Assembly (NCBI GenBank): GCA_022843465.1
Contig: JALHNO010000024.1
Span: forward strand, 1-64,000
Direction of reading: 5' to 3'
DNA length: 64,000 bases
From: Pseudomonadota bacterium
GTDB lineage: Bacteria; Pseudomonadota; Gammaproteobacteria; Xanthomonadales; Ahniellaceae
The notes under the pieces were generated by a model, which saw nothing but the letters and a program-made list of their open reading frames with translations, did no database searches and was not told where the DNA came from. How positions within the stretch are numbered: position 1 is the first letter of the stretch; the number at the start of each line of letters is the position of its first letter. Made by a program: the position numbers and the translations under genes. Of the stretch, positions 1 to 8,145 are shown piece after piece.

Positions 1-314
1 TGAGATGCCATTTCGATGGCACGGGAACATCAAGCCGGCAAGTCACAGACTTGCCCTACAGGAAAGCGCCCTTCTGTACGGCATCTCTGTGAGATGCCAA
101 GCTCTCTGTAGGGCATCTCTGTGAGATGCCATTTCGATGGCACGGGAACATCAAGCCGGCAAGTCACAGACTTGCCCTACAGGAAAGTGCCCTTCTGTGC
201 AGCATCTCTGTGAGATGCCAGGCTCTCTGTAGGGCATCTCTGTGAGATGCCATTTCGATGGCACGGGAAAATCAAGACGGCATCTCGCAGAGATGCCCTA
301 CAGAAGACGGCGCG
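1..314. repeat. 121-bp tandem repeat with GGCATCTC/GAGATGCC palindromes (family R4)
   Basis: The unit starting TGAGATGCCATTTCGATGG recurs at 1, 122 and 243, so the period is 121 bp. Two copies are complete and the third runs into the end of the next gene. Each unit contains the inverted words GGCATCTC and GAGATGCC and the phrase CAGACTTGCCCTACAG. Related single copies lie at 28090-28160 and 44681-44754. The array continues off the left edge. No convincing gene lies in this stretch. Confidence 0.85.
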
Positions 315-788
315 CTACTGCTCAGGCCGCGCCGAGGAATGATGGCTGCTGATGAACCAGTCGCGACCATCAAAGCGATAGCTGTAGGTATAGCGGGCGC
401 GCACCGTCCGGTTTTCGGCGCGATACTCGAAACTGTACAGGCCGGTATCGACCGCGGTCCGGCAATCGATATCGATCGAGCGCCAGTTGATCGTGCCCAC
501 CGGTCGGTGCGCAAAGAAGGTGTTGAAGTAGGCCTCCTTGTCTTCGCGCTTGATGAGCGGACCATTCTTCAGGGTGGGCAACAGCACCGAACCCTCGGCA
601 TAACGATTCAGCACCGCCTCCATGTCCTCATCGCTGAGCGCCTTGTTCCAGCGATCAAACAACGCGGCGATTTCGGCGGGTGTGACCCGCACGCAGGCTT
701 CCGCCACGGGCGTTGCATCCCTGGGCGCATTGTGTGCGCAGGAAGCCAGCAGGACGATCAGCAAGGGCAGCAAGGGACGCACAGTCAT
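315..788 (-). CDS. Lipoprotein with a SnoaL-like / DUF4440 domain
   Basis: A 157-aa protein. The start at 788 is chosen because GAGGAG lies 7 nt upstream and because it opens directly into a signal peptide with a clear lipobox (L14-A-S-C17), so the mature protein is probably lipid-anchored at Cys17. Residues about 35-150 look like the NTF2-fold SnoaL/DUF4440 family (aspartate- and arginine-rich, ending in a WFISSHHSS-type strand). Members bind small molecules or associate with other proteins, and no substrate can be read from the sequence. The ORF extends upstream to 905 but that extension is low-complexity and overlaps the repeat-free gap. The neighbour at 877 is on the same strand with a ~90-bp gap and no obvious shared function. 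Confidence 0.75.
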   Translation of the reverse strand: MTVRPLLPLLIVLLASCAHNAPRDATPVAEACVRVTPAEIAALFDRWNKALSDEDMEAVLNRYAEGSVLLPTLKNGPLIKREDKEAYFNTFFAHRPVGTINWRSIDIDCRTAVDTGLYSFEYRAENRTVRARYTYSYRFDGRDWFISSHHSSARPEQ

Positions 789-876
789 GGCGGTACTCCT
801 CGGGGCGGGGATGCGCGATGCTAACGCGAATCCTGGGGCGGCGATCCATGGCCGGCGACCGCGGCCAGACCCGCGC

Positions 877-2631
877 TCAGCCGGTCGGGTCAGCCAGGTT
901 GGCAATCGCCTCCGGATTCTGCGACCACACCACCAGCGCGCAGCGGAACGCCGTCAGCGCGTCCTGATGCCGGCCTTCGCGCTGCCGCAGCACGCCGAGA
1001 TTGTTCCAGGCGCGACTGAGATTGCGCTGCACAGCTTCGTTGGGCATCGCCAGCGCGAGTACCTCCAGCGCCTGGACCGCCGCGCCCGGTTCGCCCGCCT
1101 GCAGGGCGGCATTGGCGCGGGTCACCAGCAGGCGCCGCAAGGCCGCCAGATCACTCCCATGCACCGTCCGCTCGAGTTCGCCGGCCTGATCCAGGTGACG
1201 CTGCCAGAGCTGACGGTAAAGCGCTTCCAGTGCGGCGACGAATCGTCGACCATCGCAGAGGCTGGACTGGCGCAGCCGCTCGCGCAATGCCATCCGCCAG
1301 GATGGCGCGCGGCGCAGGGGATTGGCGGCGAGCGCGATGCCGATCTGCACGAATTCTTCAGCGTCGGCGGCAATCCACTCGTTGAGCTGCAGCGTATGCA
1401 GGATGCTCGCGCTCGAGCGCGTGTGCGGCAGCAGGCCAGGCTCGGTGATCACCGGCACGCCGGCCCAGAGACAATCGAGCGTGCTGGTGGCGCCACTGAA
1501 CACCAGCGGATCGAGTGCGATATCGATGCCGGCCAGCAATTGCTGGAATTCTTCAGCGCTGACGCGACCGAGCAGCTCGACGCGCGCATGCAGGTGGGCC
1601 GGTAGCGCATCCAGCACACGGCGGCGCGCGCCCTCACCGGCAATGCCGATCAGCCGCAGGCGGGCTTCGGGCAGCGCTTCGAGCAGGCTGGCGGCGCGCG
1701 CCAGCAGCGCGTTGGACAACTTGCTGGCGACATTGACGATGCCAAACACCGTAGCGTCGGCGACCTGGGCAGCCACTGTCTGCCCTTCGGGTGGCAGCCA
1801 GCACCACTGCGCGAACGGCAGTCGCAGCACGGACTCGCTGCTCAGCACCGGCCAGTCCGCGTCGTCGGGATCGCTCACGGCATCGGCGATGCGGTAGTCG
1901 ATCGCGGCAACGCCGGTGGTCGCCAGGTAATCGAGCCAGGTCAGCTGCACCGGTGCCGGTCGAAACGTCAGTGCGCCCAGCACATGACCAACACCATGCC
2001 CGCAGAGATCGACTGCGATATCGATCTCGCACATCGCCAGCGTCCGCGCCAGCGCGCGATCATCGCTGCCGCTGGCATGCAAATGCTGCACCTGGGGCAG
2101 GGCGCGCGCCGCCGCTGCCACCTCCTCGCTGTCTGCGCAGCGGTAGACGAACAGCACATCGACGAGAGCAGGGTCATGCTGACGCGCCAGTACCGGCACG
2201 AAGCGCTGCAGCGCGGTATGCGCATCGACGCCGAGGTAGGCAATGCGCAGACGCCGGTCGGCACCGCCATCACGCAGGCGCCAGGCATGCAGCTGGCCAC
2301 GATCCGCGGCGAAGTCGCGGCCCCATTGCCGATGCAGATCGACAAAGTGCTGGGGGTCGGCGGGCTCGCGCAGTTTCTCCAGGATCAGCGCGTTCTGCCG
2401 GATGATGCTGTCCATCGGCGCCAGCCGCACGGCTTCCGCGATGCAGGCCAGTGCCTCATCGCCACGGCCTTCCAGCGCCAGGCTGACCGCCAGTTCGGTC
2501 AGTGCCCGGGGTCGCGCATGCGGATCGGAACACAGCCCGCGAAAGATCGCGGCGGCGGTGTCGAGTTGCCAGGCCGCGCGTGCGGCGACCCCCTCAGCAA
2601 ACCGCGCGGCGATGTCGGGGCGCGCGCTCAT
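877..2631 (-). CDS. SPINDLY-type O-GlcNAc transferase-like glycosyltransferase with TPRs
   Basis: A 584-aa protein resembling the C-terminal catalytic region of O-linked GlcNAc transferase (GT41). Residues about 10-100 are TPR-like helices. The catalytic part (about 120-480) shows LRIAYLG, VDLCGHGVGH, FRPAPVQLTWLDYLATTG, the FGIVN..SKLS nucleotide-sugar region and DPLVFSGATSTLDCLWAG. Residues about 490-584 form a second TPR block. The usual role of the family is transfer of a sugar from a UDP-sugar to Ser/Thr of proteins in the cytoplasm. The target is unknown. The start at 2631 leaves 12 nt after the ubiB stop, so it is probably the third gene of the ubiJ-ubiB operon. An upstream in-frame start (2703) would overlap ubiB and is less likely. 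Confidence 0.82.
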   Translation of the reverse strand: MSARPDIAARFAEGVAARAAWQLDTAAAIFRGLCSDPHARPRALTELAVSLALEGRGDEALACIAEAVRLAPMDSIIRQNALILEKLREPADPQHFVDLHRQWGRDFAADRGQLHAWRLRDGGADRRLRIAYLGVDAHTALQRFVPVLARQHDPALVDVLFVYRCADSEEVAAAARALPQVQHLHASGSDDRALARTLAMCEIDIAVDLCGHGVGHVLGALTFRPAPVQLTWLDYLATTGVAAIDYRIADAVSDPDDADWPVLSSESVLRLPFAQWCWLPPEGQTVAAQVADATVFGIVNVASKLSNALLARAASLLEALPEARLRLIGIAGEGARRRVLDALPAHLHARVELLGRVSAEEFQQLLAGIDIALDPLVFSGATSTLDCLWAGVPVITEPGLLPHTRSSASILHTLQLNEWIAADAEEFVQIGIALAANPLRRAPSWRMALRERLRQSSLCDGRRFVAALEALYRQLWQRHLDQAGELERTVHGSDLAALRRLLVTRANAALQAGEPGAAVQALEVLALAMPNEAVQRNLSRAWNNLGVLRQREGRHQDALTAFRCALVVWSQNPEAIANLADPTG

Positions 2632-2642
2632 CGCACGCTGCG

Positions 2643-4307
2643 CTAGACGCGCCGATGCAGGGCGGCGAGAAAGGCCGCCAGCGATCCAGCCAGTGCCACC
2701 CACAGCGGCAACGGCAGGCCGATCCAGCGCGGGCCTTCGGCATCGAGGGCATACAGCAGGGCCGCCGCCACCAGTAGACCAGCTCCGAGCACAGCAAACA
2801 CGGTGCGGCGCTGGCCCTCGCGTGACTCATCGACCAGGGCCTGCATCTCGCGCGAACGGATCTCCATCGAGGTCTGGCCGGTCGCCGCCTGACGCAGATA
2901 GGCATGCAGCAGGCGCGGCATGTCCGGGGCATGCCGCATCAATTCGGGCAGGCGATCGCTCATCGTCTGGCGCAGCGCAGCGACCGAATAGCGCTTCTGC
3001 ACGATCTCCTCAAGCACCGGCTGCGCCACCGCGAACAGATCGAGCTTTGGGTGCAAGAGCCGGCCGACGCCTTCGATATTGAGCAGGGTCTTCTGCAGCA
3101 GCATCAGCTGCGGCTGCACGGTCAGCTCGTAGCGCTGCGCCAGCCGGAAGATCTTGGCGAGCACTTCGCCGAGCGAAATCTCGGCGATCGGCTTGGTGAA
3201 GTAGGGTTCGCAGACACTGCGTACCGCGGCCTCGAGCTCATCGACGCGCAGATGCGCCGGCATCCAGCCGGCCTCGATATGCAGCTCGGCGATGCGCCGG
3301 TAATTGCTCGAAAACATCGCGCGAAAGTTCTCCGCGAGATAGTACTGATCGGCTTCCGGCAGAGCGCCCATGATGCCGAAATCGAGCGCGATGAAACGCG
3401 GTGTCTCACTCGGTTCGGTGTCCACCCAGATATTGCCGGGATGGGCATCGGCGTGGAAAAAGTTGTCGCGGAATACCTGCTGGTAGAACAGCCGCACGCC
3501 CTTCTCGGCGAGCGCGACGCGGTCGATGCCGGCGGCGTCGATGGCTTCCAGATCGTTCGACGGGATGCCGCGGATGCGCTCCTGCGTCAATACGCGTTCG
3601 CCGCTCCAGTCCCAGTAGACCTTGGGCACGCGCAAATCCAGCGAATTCGCAAAATTGCGCCGCAGCTGACTGGCATTGGCGCCCTCGCGCTGCAGGTCGA
3701 CCTCGTTTTTCAGGGTGCGCTCGATCTCGGCGACGATTTCGCGTGGCTGGATCTTGTCGGCATTCGGCAGATGCCGCTCGGCGATGCGCGCGACCAGCTT
3801 GAGCAGGCCGAGATCGTCGCTGATGCGCTTCTCGACATTCGGTCGCAGCACCTTGACCACCACCTCGGTGTCATCGGGCAGCAGAGCCAGATGCACCTGG
3901 GCAATCGACGCCGATGCCAGCGGCACCCGTTCAAAACTCTTGAACAATTGCGCGATCGGCGCACCCAGCGACAATTCGATTTCGCGCTCGGCCTCGATGC
4001 CCGGAAACGGCGCCACCCGATCCTGCAGCAGGGTCAGCTCATCGGCGATATCGGCCGGCAGCAGATCGCGCCGGGTCGACAGGATCTGACCGAACTTGAC
4101 GAACAACGGGCCGAGTGCCTGCAGGCACAGACGCAGTCTGGCACCGCGCGGCAGATTGCCGATGTCGCCGCGCGGCGCCGGCAGGATGCCGCGCAACCAG
4201 CGCAGCAGGCGCAGACCCGGCAGCAAGAGCAGCAGCTCATCGAGGCGATAGCGGGCCAGCGTCGCGCCGATGCTGATCAGCCGCGTCATCGGCCGGATGC
4301 CAAGCAT
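2643..4307 (-). CDS. ubiB: Ubiquinone biosynthesis accessory kinase-like protein UbiB
   Basis: A 554-aa member of the UbiB/ADCK (atypical kinase/ATPase) family, which supports the membrane-associated ubiquinone biosynthesis complex. Family hallmarks are visible: the KFGQ motif (K71), the ASASIAQVH alanine-rich loop near 135, [10 protein letters not shown] near 290 and DFGIMG near 310. Two transmembrane helices lie at the C-terminus (about 500-520 and 528-548). Length matches E. coli UbiB (about 546 aa). Its ATG shares one base with the stop of ubiJ (TGATG), indicating translational coupling. Met7 is an alternative start. Confidence is high on family and order of genes. Confidence 0.95.
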   Translation of the reverse strand: MLGIRPMTRLISIGATLARYRLDELLLLLPGLRLLRWLRGILPAPRGDIGNLPRGARLRLCLQALGPLFVKFGQILSTRRDLLPADIADELTLLQDRVAPFPGIEAEREIELSLGAPIAQLFKSFERVPLASASIAQVHLALLPDDTEVVVKVLRPNVEKRISDDLGLLKLVARIAERHLPNADKIQPREIVAEIERTLKNEVDLQREGANASQLRRNFANSLDLRVPKVYWDWSGERVLTQERIRGIPSNDLEAIDAAGIDRVALAEKGVRLFYQQVFRDNFFHADAHPGNIWVDTEPSETPRFIALDFGIMGALPEADQYYLAENFRAMFSSNYRRIAELHIEAGWMPAHLRVDELEAAVRSVCEPYFTKPIAEISLGEVLAKIFRLAQRYELTVQPQLMLLQKTLLNIEGVGRLLHPKLDLFAVAQPVLEEIVQKRYSVAALRQTMSDRLPELMRHAPDMPRLLHAYLRQAATGQTSMEIRSREMQALVDESREGQRRTVFAVLGAGLLVAAALLYALDAEGPRWIGLPLPLWVALAGSLAAFLAALHRRV

Positions 4308-4942
4308 CAGCTGGCTCCCTGCTGGCGCGCCAGGCGTTGCAGGCGCACTTCGATCCGCTCGACATCATCGCGAAGCCGGTCGACATCCTCGGCGAACGTA
4401 TCGAGTTCATGGCCGGCGACCACATCGCGGCTCTCCTCCTGCACATACTCGGCACCCGATTCGGCGAGCCCAAGCGCGCTCTCGCGCAGCCACTGGAACC
4501 CCTGGCGCAGATGGCGGGCGACCTGCGGTCCGAAGATCGGGCCCAGGCGTGCAGCGAACGCGCTTTCCCAATCGGGATCGAACCGGCGACTCAGCTTTTC
4601 GATATGCCGCATCAATTCGGCATCACCGGAAATCTGCACGCGCCCGGCCGGCAGGCTGTCCGATGCTGCCGGTCGCAGCAGCCCGATCAGGCCACCCAGG
4701 GTAGTACGCAGACTGACATCACTGTCGCTGCCCGCGGCCGGACCGACGCGCAACTGCGCGCCCTCAACGCGGATGCGCAGCGCCCATTCCGGACCATTCC
4801 AGGTCAATGTGATCGAGCGCCCATCGAGCGCCTTCAACTCGCCAGGTAGATCCGGATCAAGCGCGATGGTCTGGTTCAGCAGGGCTTCCAGCAGGGCGCC
4901 CAGATAGGCCTTCGGTGATGTCGGTGCCGCAGCAGTGTTCAT
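4307..4942 (-). CDS. ubiJ: Ubiquinone biosynthesis accessory factor UbiJ
   Basis: A 211-aa protein. Residues about 15-115 form an SCP2-type lipid-binding domain ([30 protein letters not shown]). The rest is helical, with a coiled-coil tail rich in D, R and L (about 165-205). UbiJ is known to hold ubiquinone intermediates in the soluble Ubi complex together with UbiK. Length and direct coupling to ubiB support the assignment. ubiE, which often precedes ubiJ, is not upstream here. The region before the start is a repeat-bearing intergenic stretch. Confidence 0.9.
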   Translation of the reverse strand: MNTAAAPTSPKAYLGALLEALLNQTIALDPDLPGELKALDGRSITLTWNGPEWALRIRVEGAQLRVGPAAGSDSDVSLRTTLGGLIGLLRPAASDSLPAGRVQISGDAELMRHIEKLSRRFDPDWESAFAARLGPIFGPQVARHLRQGFQWLRESALGLAESGAEYVQEESRDVVAGHELDTFAEDVDRLRDDVERIEVRLQRLARQQGAS

Positions 4943-5328
4943 CCGCGCAGTGTAACGTCCGCCCGCGCACTATGGGATGCAAGCCTTCGCCCAGTATCGC
5001 GGGCGTGCCCTCATCCGGCCCGCGGTCGGACCTGGGTTCCCTTCTCCCGCTTGCGGGATAGGGGACCAAGCCCTTGGTTCCCTTCTCCCGCTTTGCGGGA
5101 GAAGGTGTCCCGAAGGGACGGATGAGGGTAGTTGGGGCGGCGTCTACGTCGAACTTCGTGCGGGAGTGTCACCTGTCAGACCGGTTTACTTTGTTACCCA
5201 TCAGACCGGTTCATACAACGCGTTGCCACCCTCACCCTATCCCTCTCCCGCTAGCGGGAGAGGGGACTGGGCCCGCAATCGGCCGCGAAACTGCGACCCC
5301 CACCCAACCCCGCTAGAATGGCCGGATC
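4943..5328. repeat. Intergenic region with two R2 (CTTCTCCCGC-n-GCGGGAGAA) hairpin repeats
   Basis: This gap between divergent genes holds R2-type hairpins at about 5035-5130 and 5226-5268. The typical sequence is CCCTTCTCCCGC..GCGGGAGAAGG followed by GGATGAGGG. Between them, ACCTGTCAGACCGG and CCCATCAGACCGG form a short near-repeat (5170-5210). No gene is apparent. Confidence 0.6.
5314..5319 (+). promoter_or_regulatory. Possible -10 element (TAGAAT) for arfB, short leader
   Basis: TAGAAT lies 9 nt before the arfB ATG, so transcription would begin only a few bases before the start codon and give a nearly leaderless mRNA. No clear -35 box was seen. Inference from sequence only. Confidence 0.3.
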
Positions 5329-5754
5329 ATGCTGATCATCAACCCGCACATCCAGATCCCCGACGCCGAGTTGAGCGAGCGCTTCGTGCGCGCCTCAGGT
5401 CCCGGCGGGCAGAACGTCAACAAGGTGGCGACCGCGGTCGAGCTGCGCTTCGATGCGCAAAGCTCCGGCGCCCTGCCTGAGCCGGTGCGTGCGCGTCTGC
5501 TGGCGCGTGCCGATCGCCGGATCACCGACGACGGCGTGGTAGTGATCCAGGCCAGTCGCTTCCGCACCCAGGAACGCAACCGCGAGGACGCCCGCGAACG
5601 CCTCGCGGCCCTGATCCTGGCCGCTACCCTGGTGCCCAAGAAGCGCATCGCCACCAAGCCCTCGCGCTCGGCCAAGGAGCGCCGGATGGAAGGCAAGCGC
5701 GTGCGCGCCAACGTCAAGGTGACGCGCGGCAAGGGCAACTGGGACCAGGAATGA
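5329..5754 (+). CDS. arfB: Alternative ribosome-rescue factor ArfB (peptidyl-tRNA hydrolase)
   Basis: A 141-aa protein, the usual length for ArfB/YaeJ. It carries the class-I release-factor GGQ motif (G26-G27-Q28 within RASGPGGQNVNKV), which hydrolyses peptidyl-tRNA on stalled ribosomes. It also has the basic C-terminal tail (about 100-141, many K/R ending KVTRGKGNWDQE) that enters the empty mRNA channel. The missing codon-recognition domain separates it from RF1/RF2. Its stop overlaps the next gene's start by 4 nt (ATGA). Confidence 0.95.
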   Translation: MLIINPHIQIPDAELSERFVRASGPGGQNVNKVATAVELRFDAQSSGALPEPVRARLLARADRRITDDGVVVIQASRFRTQERNREDARERLAALILAATLVPKKRIATKPSRSAKERRMEGKRVRANVKVTRGKGNWDQE

Positions 5755-6347
5755 AAGCCAGCGTGATCGAACATGAGTTGCCGGCCTCGGCGCCGCGCAC
5801 CCGCCATCCGATCGTGCGCCGGATCGCCCGCTTCATTCTTCGCCTGGCCGGATGGGATCTGGTCGGCAAGTTTCCCGATGTGCCCAAGGTCCTGCTGGTC
5901 GCGGTCCCGCATTCCTCGGGATGGGATGCGATATGGGGCCTGCTGATCAAGGTCGCCATCGGGCTGGACATCGAGTTCATGGCGAAGAAGGAGATCTTCT
6001 TTTTTCCGCTCGGCCCGATCCTGCGTCTGCTCGGCGGGGTGCCGGTCGATCGCCATGCCGCGCGTGGGGTCGTCGGCGCCACGGTGCAGGCCTTCCAGTC
6101 CAAACCGGTGTGCTGGGTGGTGCTGGCGCCCGAAGGCACCCGCCGCAAGACCGACCGCTGGAAGACCGGCTTCTGGCATATCGCCCGCCAGGCCCAGGTG
6201 CCGGTCTGCGCGATCTGGATCCACTATCCGGACAAGCGCTTCGGCATCGGCCCGATGTTCGAGATGAGCGCCGACATGGACGCCGACATCGCCCGGTTGC
6301 GGGAATATTTCACACCCTTCCAGGGCAAGCACCGCAGCCGCAACTGA
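5751..6347 (+). CDS. Lysophospholipid acyltransferase family protein
   Basis: A 198-aa PlsC-like acyltransferase. The HX4D catalytic motif appears as H54-SSGW-D59. The acyl-acceptor motif appears as EGTRRK near residue 127, followed by KTGFWHIARQAQVPV. A hydrophobic stretch around 60-100 (WGLLIK...FFFPLGPILRLLGG) suggests peripheral membrane association. The family transfers acyl groups to lysophospholipids or related lipids, and the acceptor is not predictable. It overlaps arfB by 4 nt and is probably co-translated. Confidence 0.88.
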   Translation: MKASVIEHELPASAPRTRHPIVRRIARFILRLAGWDLVGKFPDVPKVLLVAVPHSSGWDAIWGLLIKVAIGLDIEFMAKKEIFFFPLGPILRLLGGVPVDRHAARGVVGATVQAFQSKPVCWVVLAPEGTRRKTDRWKTGFWHIARQAQVPVCAIWIHYPDKRFGIGPMFEMSADMDADIARLREYFTPFQGKHRSRN

Positions 6348-6440
6348 GGCGCACGTACTTCCTCAGCTGCTGCGATCCGCACTCCCAAGCCGGCCGGTTT
6401 GCCGCTACGCTCGGGCTTCGCATCCGGAACGTGCAGCGCA

Positions 6441-7229
6441 ATGAAGGGAAGCCTGGTCTGTGTCGGGGTGGGGATGACGCTCGGATCGCACATCACGCCG
6501 CTCAGCCGCAGCTACATCGAGAAAGCCGATGTGGTGTTCGCGCTGATGTCCGACGCCATCGTCGAACTCTGGGTGCAGGAAATGCATCCCGATGTGCGCA
6601 GTCTGCAGCCCTACTACAGCGAGGGCACCTCGCGGCTGACCAGCTACAAGGCGATGATCGAGGCCATGCTGGTCGAGGTTCGCGCCGGCAAGAAAGTCTG
6701 CGGCGCCTTTTACGGCCATCCCGGCGTATTCGCCTGGGTGCCGCACCGCGCCATCGAACTGGCCCGCCAGGAAGGCTACGCCGCGCATATGGAGCCCGGC
6801 GTCTCCGCCGAGGATTGTCTCTACGCCGATCTCGGCATCGACCCCGGCAAATACGGCTGCGCCCACTTTGAGGCCAGCCAGTTCATGTTCTACCAGCGCC
6901 GCATCGACCCCAGCGCCTACCTGATCCTCTGGCAGGTCGGCGTCGCCGGTGACCAGTCCCTCGCCCGCTTCTCCACCGGCGCCGCCTACCGCCAGGTCCT
7001 GGTCGATATCCTCGCCCAGGACTACCCCCTCGACCACGAAGTCATCATCTACCAGGCCGCCACACTGCCGATCCAGAAGGCGAGGATGGAGCGGGTGCGG
7101 TTGGCCGATTTGGTAGCTGCTGATATCGACATGCAGGTGACTTTGGTGGTGCCGCCCTGTCAGGCGCTGCAACCGAACTCGCTCGTGCAGTCTCTTCTTG
7201 CAGGGATAGACGGATTGGAGGCTGTCTGA
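6441..7229 (+). CDS. Split-borosin peptide backbone alpha-N-methyltransferase (SonM-like)
   Basis: A 262-aa SAM-dependent enzyme of the tetrapyrrole methylase fold. It resembles SonM of Shewanella oneidensis, which N-methylates the backbone of its partner peptide SonA, and the fungal fused enzyme OphMA. Visible hallmarks are GSLVCVGVGM (3-12), SRSYIEKADVVF (22-33), the candidate catalytic Tyr/Arg cluster (Y58, Y59, R65, Y69), YGHPGVFAWV (91-100, SAM site), MEPGVSAEDCLYADLGIDP (117-135), FEASQFMFY and PLDHEVIIYQAATLPIQ (196-212). The start at 6441 is chosen because homologues begin at this GSLVCVG strand; the ORF is open back to 6399. A GNAT gene follows by 3 nt and a SonA-like precursor lies 0.9 kb downstream. 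Enzyme family is firm; the product is unknown. Confidence 0.9.
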   Translation: MKGSLVCVGVGMTLGSHITPLSRSYIEKADVVFALMSDAIVELWVQEMHPDVRSLQPYYSEGTSRLTSYKAMIEAMLVEVRAGKKVCGAFYGHPGVFAWVPHRAIELARQEGYAAHMEPGVSAEDCLYADLGIDPGKYGCAHFEASQFMFYQRRIDPSAYLILWQVGVAGDQSLARFSTGAAYRQVLVDILAQDYPLDHEVIIYQAATLPIQKARMERVRLADLVAADIDMQVTLVVPPCQALQPNSLVQSLLAGIDGLEAV

Positions 7230-7232
7230 TCG

Positions 7233-7835
7233 ATGCGTAGTGGACACTTTCTGGCTGGCGAGTTGGCCTGCGAATCGACGGGTATCCTGCTTAGACCCTT
7301 GTCCCTGGAGGACCGCGAACTCTTTGTCGCAATTTATTCCGATGCGAACCTGATGCGCGAGGTCGAGCCCGCGCTGTCGCCAGCGGACGCGAGCACCACC
7401 TTTGATCGAACACTGCGCCTGTGCGAGAAGACCAATCCACGTTCTGCATACATGGTGGCGGTCGCCAAGCGCTCACGCAAGCCAATAGGGATCTGTGCCG
7501 CTTCCCGGATCGACCTGCGTGCTGGCAGCGCAGAGGTAGGCATCATGCTGCTGGCCACCGCGACCGAACGAAGTCTGGGGACGCCGGCTCTCGCGCTGCT
7601 GATGGGTCAACTATTCACGGTACTGGAGCTTGAAGAGATCTGGGCACAGCATGCGCCCACGAATCGGCTCGCGCACATTGTGGGTCTTGGTGCCGGCATG
7701 AAATCCTGCGCACCAAAGGAGTGCTGGGGAGGAAGAGCCGGGATGCACTTCGTTTCGGTGCAACGCGACACCTGGTTTGGCTTGCCGAAGAATCCGATTC
7801 GCCTGCCGATCGCGGAGATTGTCGCGCCGCGCTGA
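7233..7835 (+). CDS. GNAT-family N-acetyltransferase in the borosin locus
   Basis: A 200-aa GNAT protein: ILLRPLSLEDRELF (beta1-alpha1, about 18-31), KPIGICAASRID (beta4), GSAEVGIMLL and ERSLGTPALALLM in place of the pyrophosphate-binding R-x-x-G-x-G/A loop, then LELEEIWAQHAPTNRLAHIVGLGAG. GNATs acetylate amines or protein N-termini. It starts 3 nt after the methyltransferase stop, with GGAGG 11 nt upstream of its ATG, so the two are almost certainly cotranscribed. A tailoring or self-protection role for the borosin is inference from position only. The last ~30 residues look unusual for GNATs. Confidence 0.8.
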   Translation: MRSGHFLAGELACESTGILLRPLSLEDRELFVAIYSDANLMREVEPALSPADASTTFDRTLRLCEKTNPRSAYMVAVAKRSRKPIGICAASRIDLRAGSAEVGIMLLATATERSLGTPALALLMGQLFTVLELEEIWAQHAPTNRLAHIVGLGAGMKSCAPKECWGGRAGMHFVSVQRDTWFGLPKNPIRLPIAEIVAPR

Positions 7836-8145
7836 TGCGTCTGGCCTGTGTTCAGAGGAGGAAACAAGATCAGCCGAATCAGCGAAAAGGGCATGCTTAT
7901 TCATTGCTGTTCAACAGGGAGCAAGCCGCTACACTTTGCGGACGAAGGGTACGCCAGCCGACGAAGTATATGGAGGTTCTGGCGCCTGCGAATCCGCATG
8001 CTGGGGTCGACCAATCGATGTGATGGGCAGTAGACATGGAGGAGGCAATCCAGGAAGGACAGTAGAGTTGATTTTCCACGTCTCGGGACGTCCCGGTTTG
8101 GGGGCGCTTGCGGGACACCGTTACTTCAATCGCAAGGGGGACAAG
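7836..8145 (+). promoter_or_regulatory. Borosin precursor leader region with a 12-bp perfect palindrome
   Basis: About 310 nt without a convincing gene. TACACT at 7930-7935 could be a -10 box but no well-spaced -35 is clear. At 8084-8095 there is a perfect 12-bp palindrome (CGGGACGTCCCG), 50 nt before the precursor start; it could be an operator or an RNA hairpin. AAGGGGG at about 8134-8140, 5 nt before the precursor ATG at 8146, is a good ribosome-binding site. Confidence 0.4.

Noticed and set aside
2904-4907. Long plus-strand ORF (667 codons) opposite ubiB and ubiJ
   Set aside because: It is antisense to two clearly conserved genes, has no known domain and a shadow-like composition (rich in H, Q, R, D).
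7848-8033. 61-aa ORF between the GNAT and the borosin precursor as a second precursor
   Set aside because: It lacks the SonA-like helix pattern and a ribosome-binding site; the 8146 ORF fits far better.
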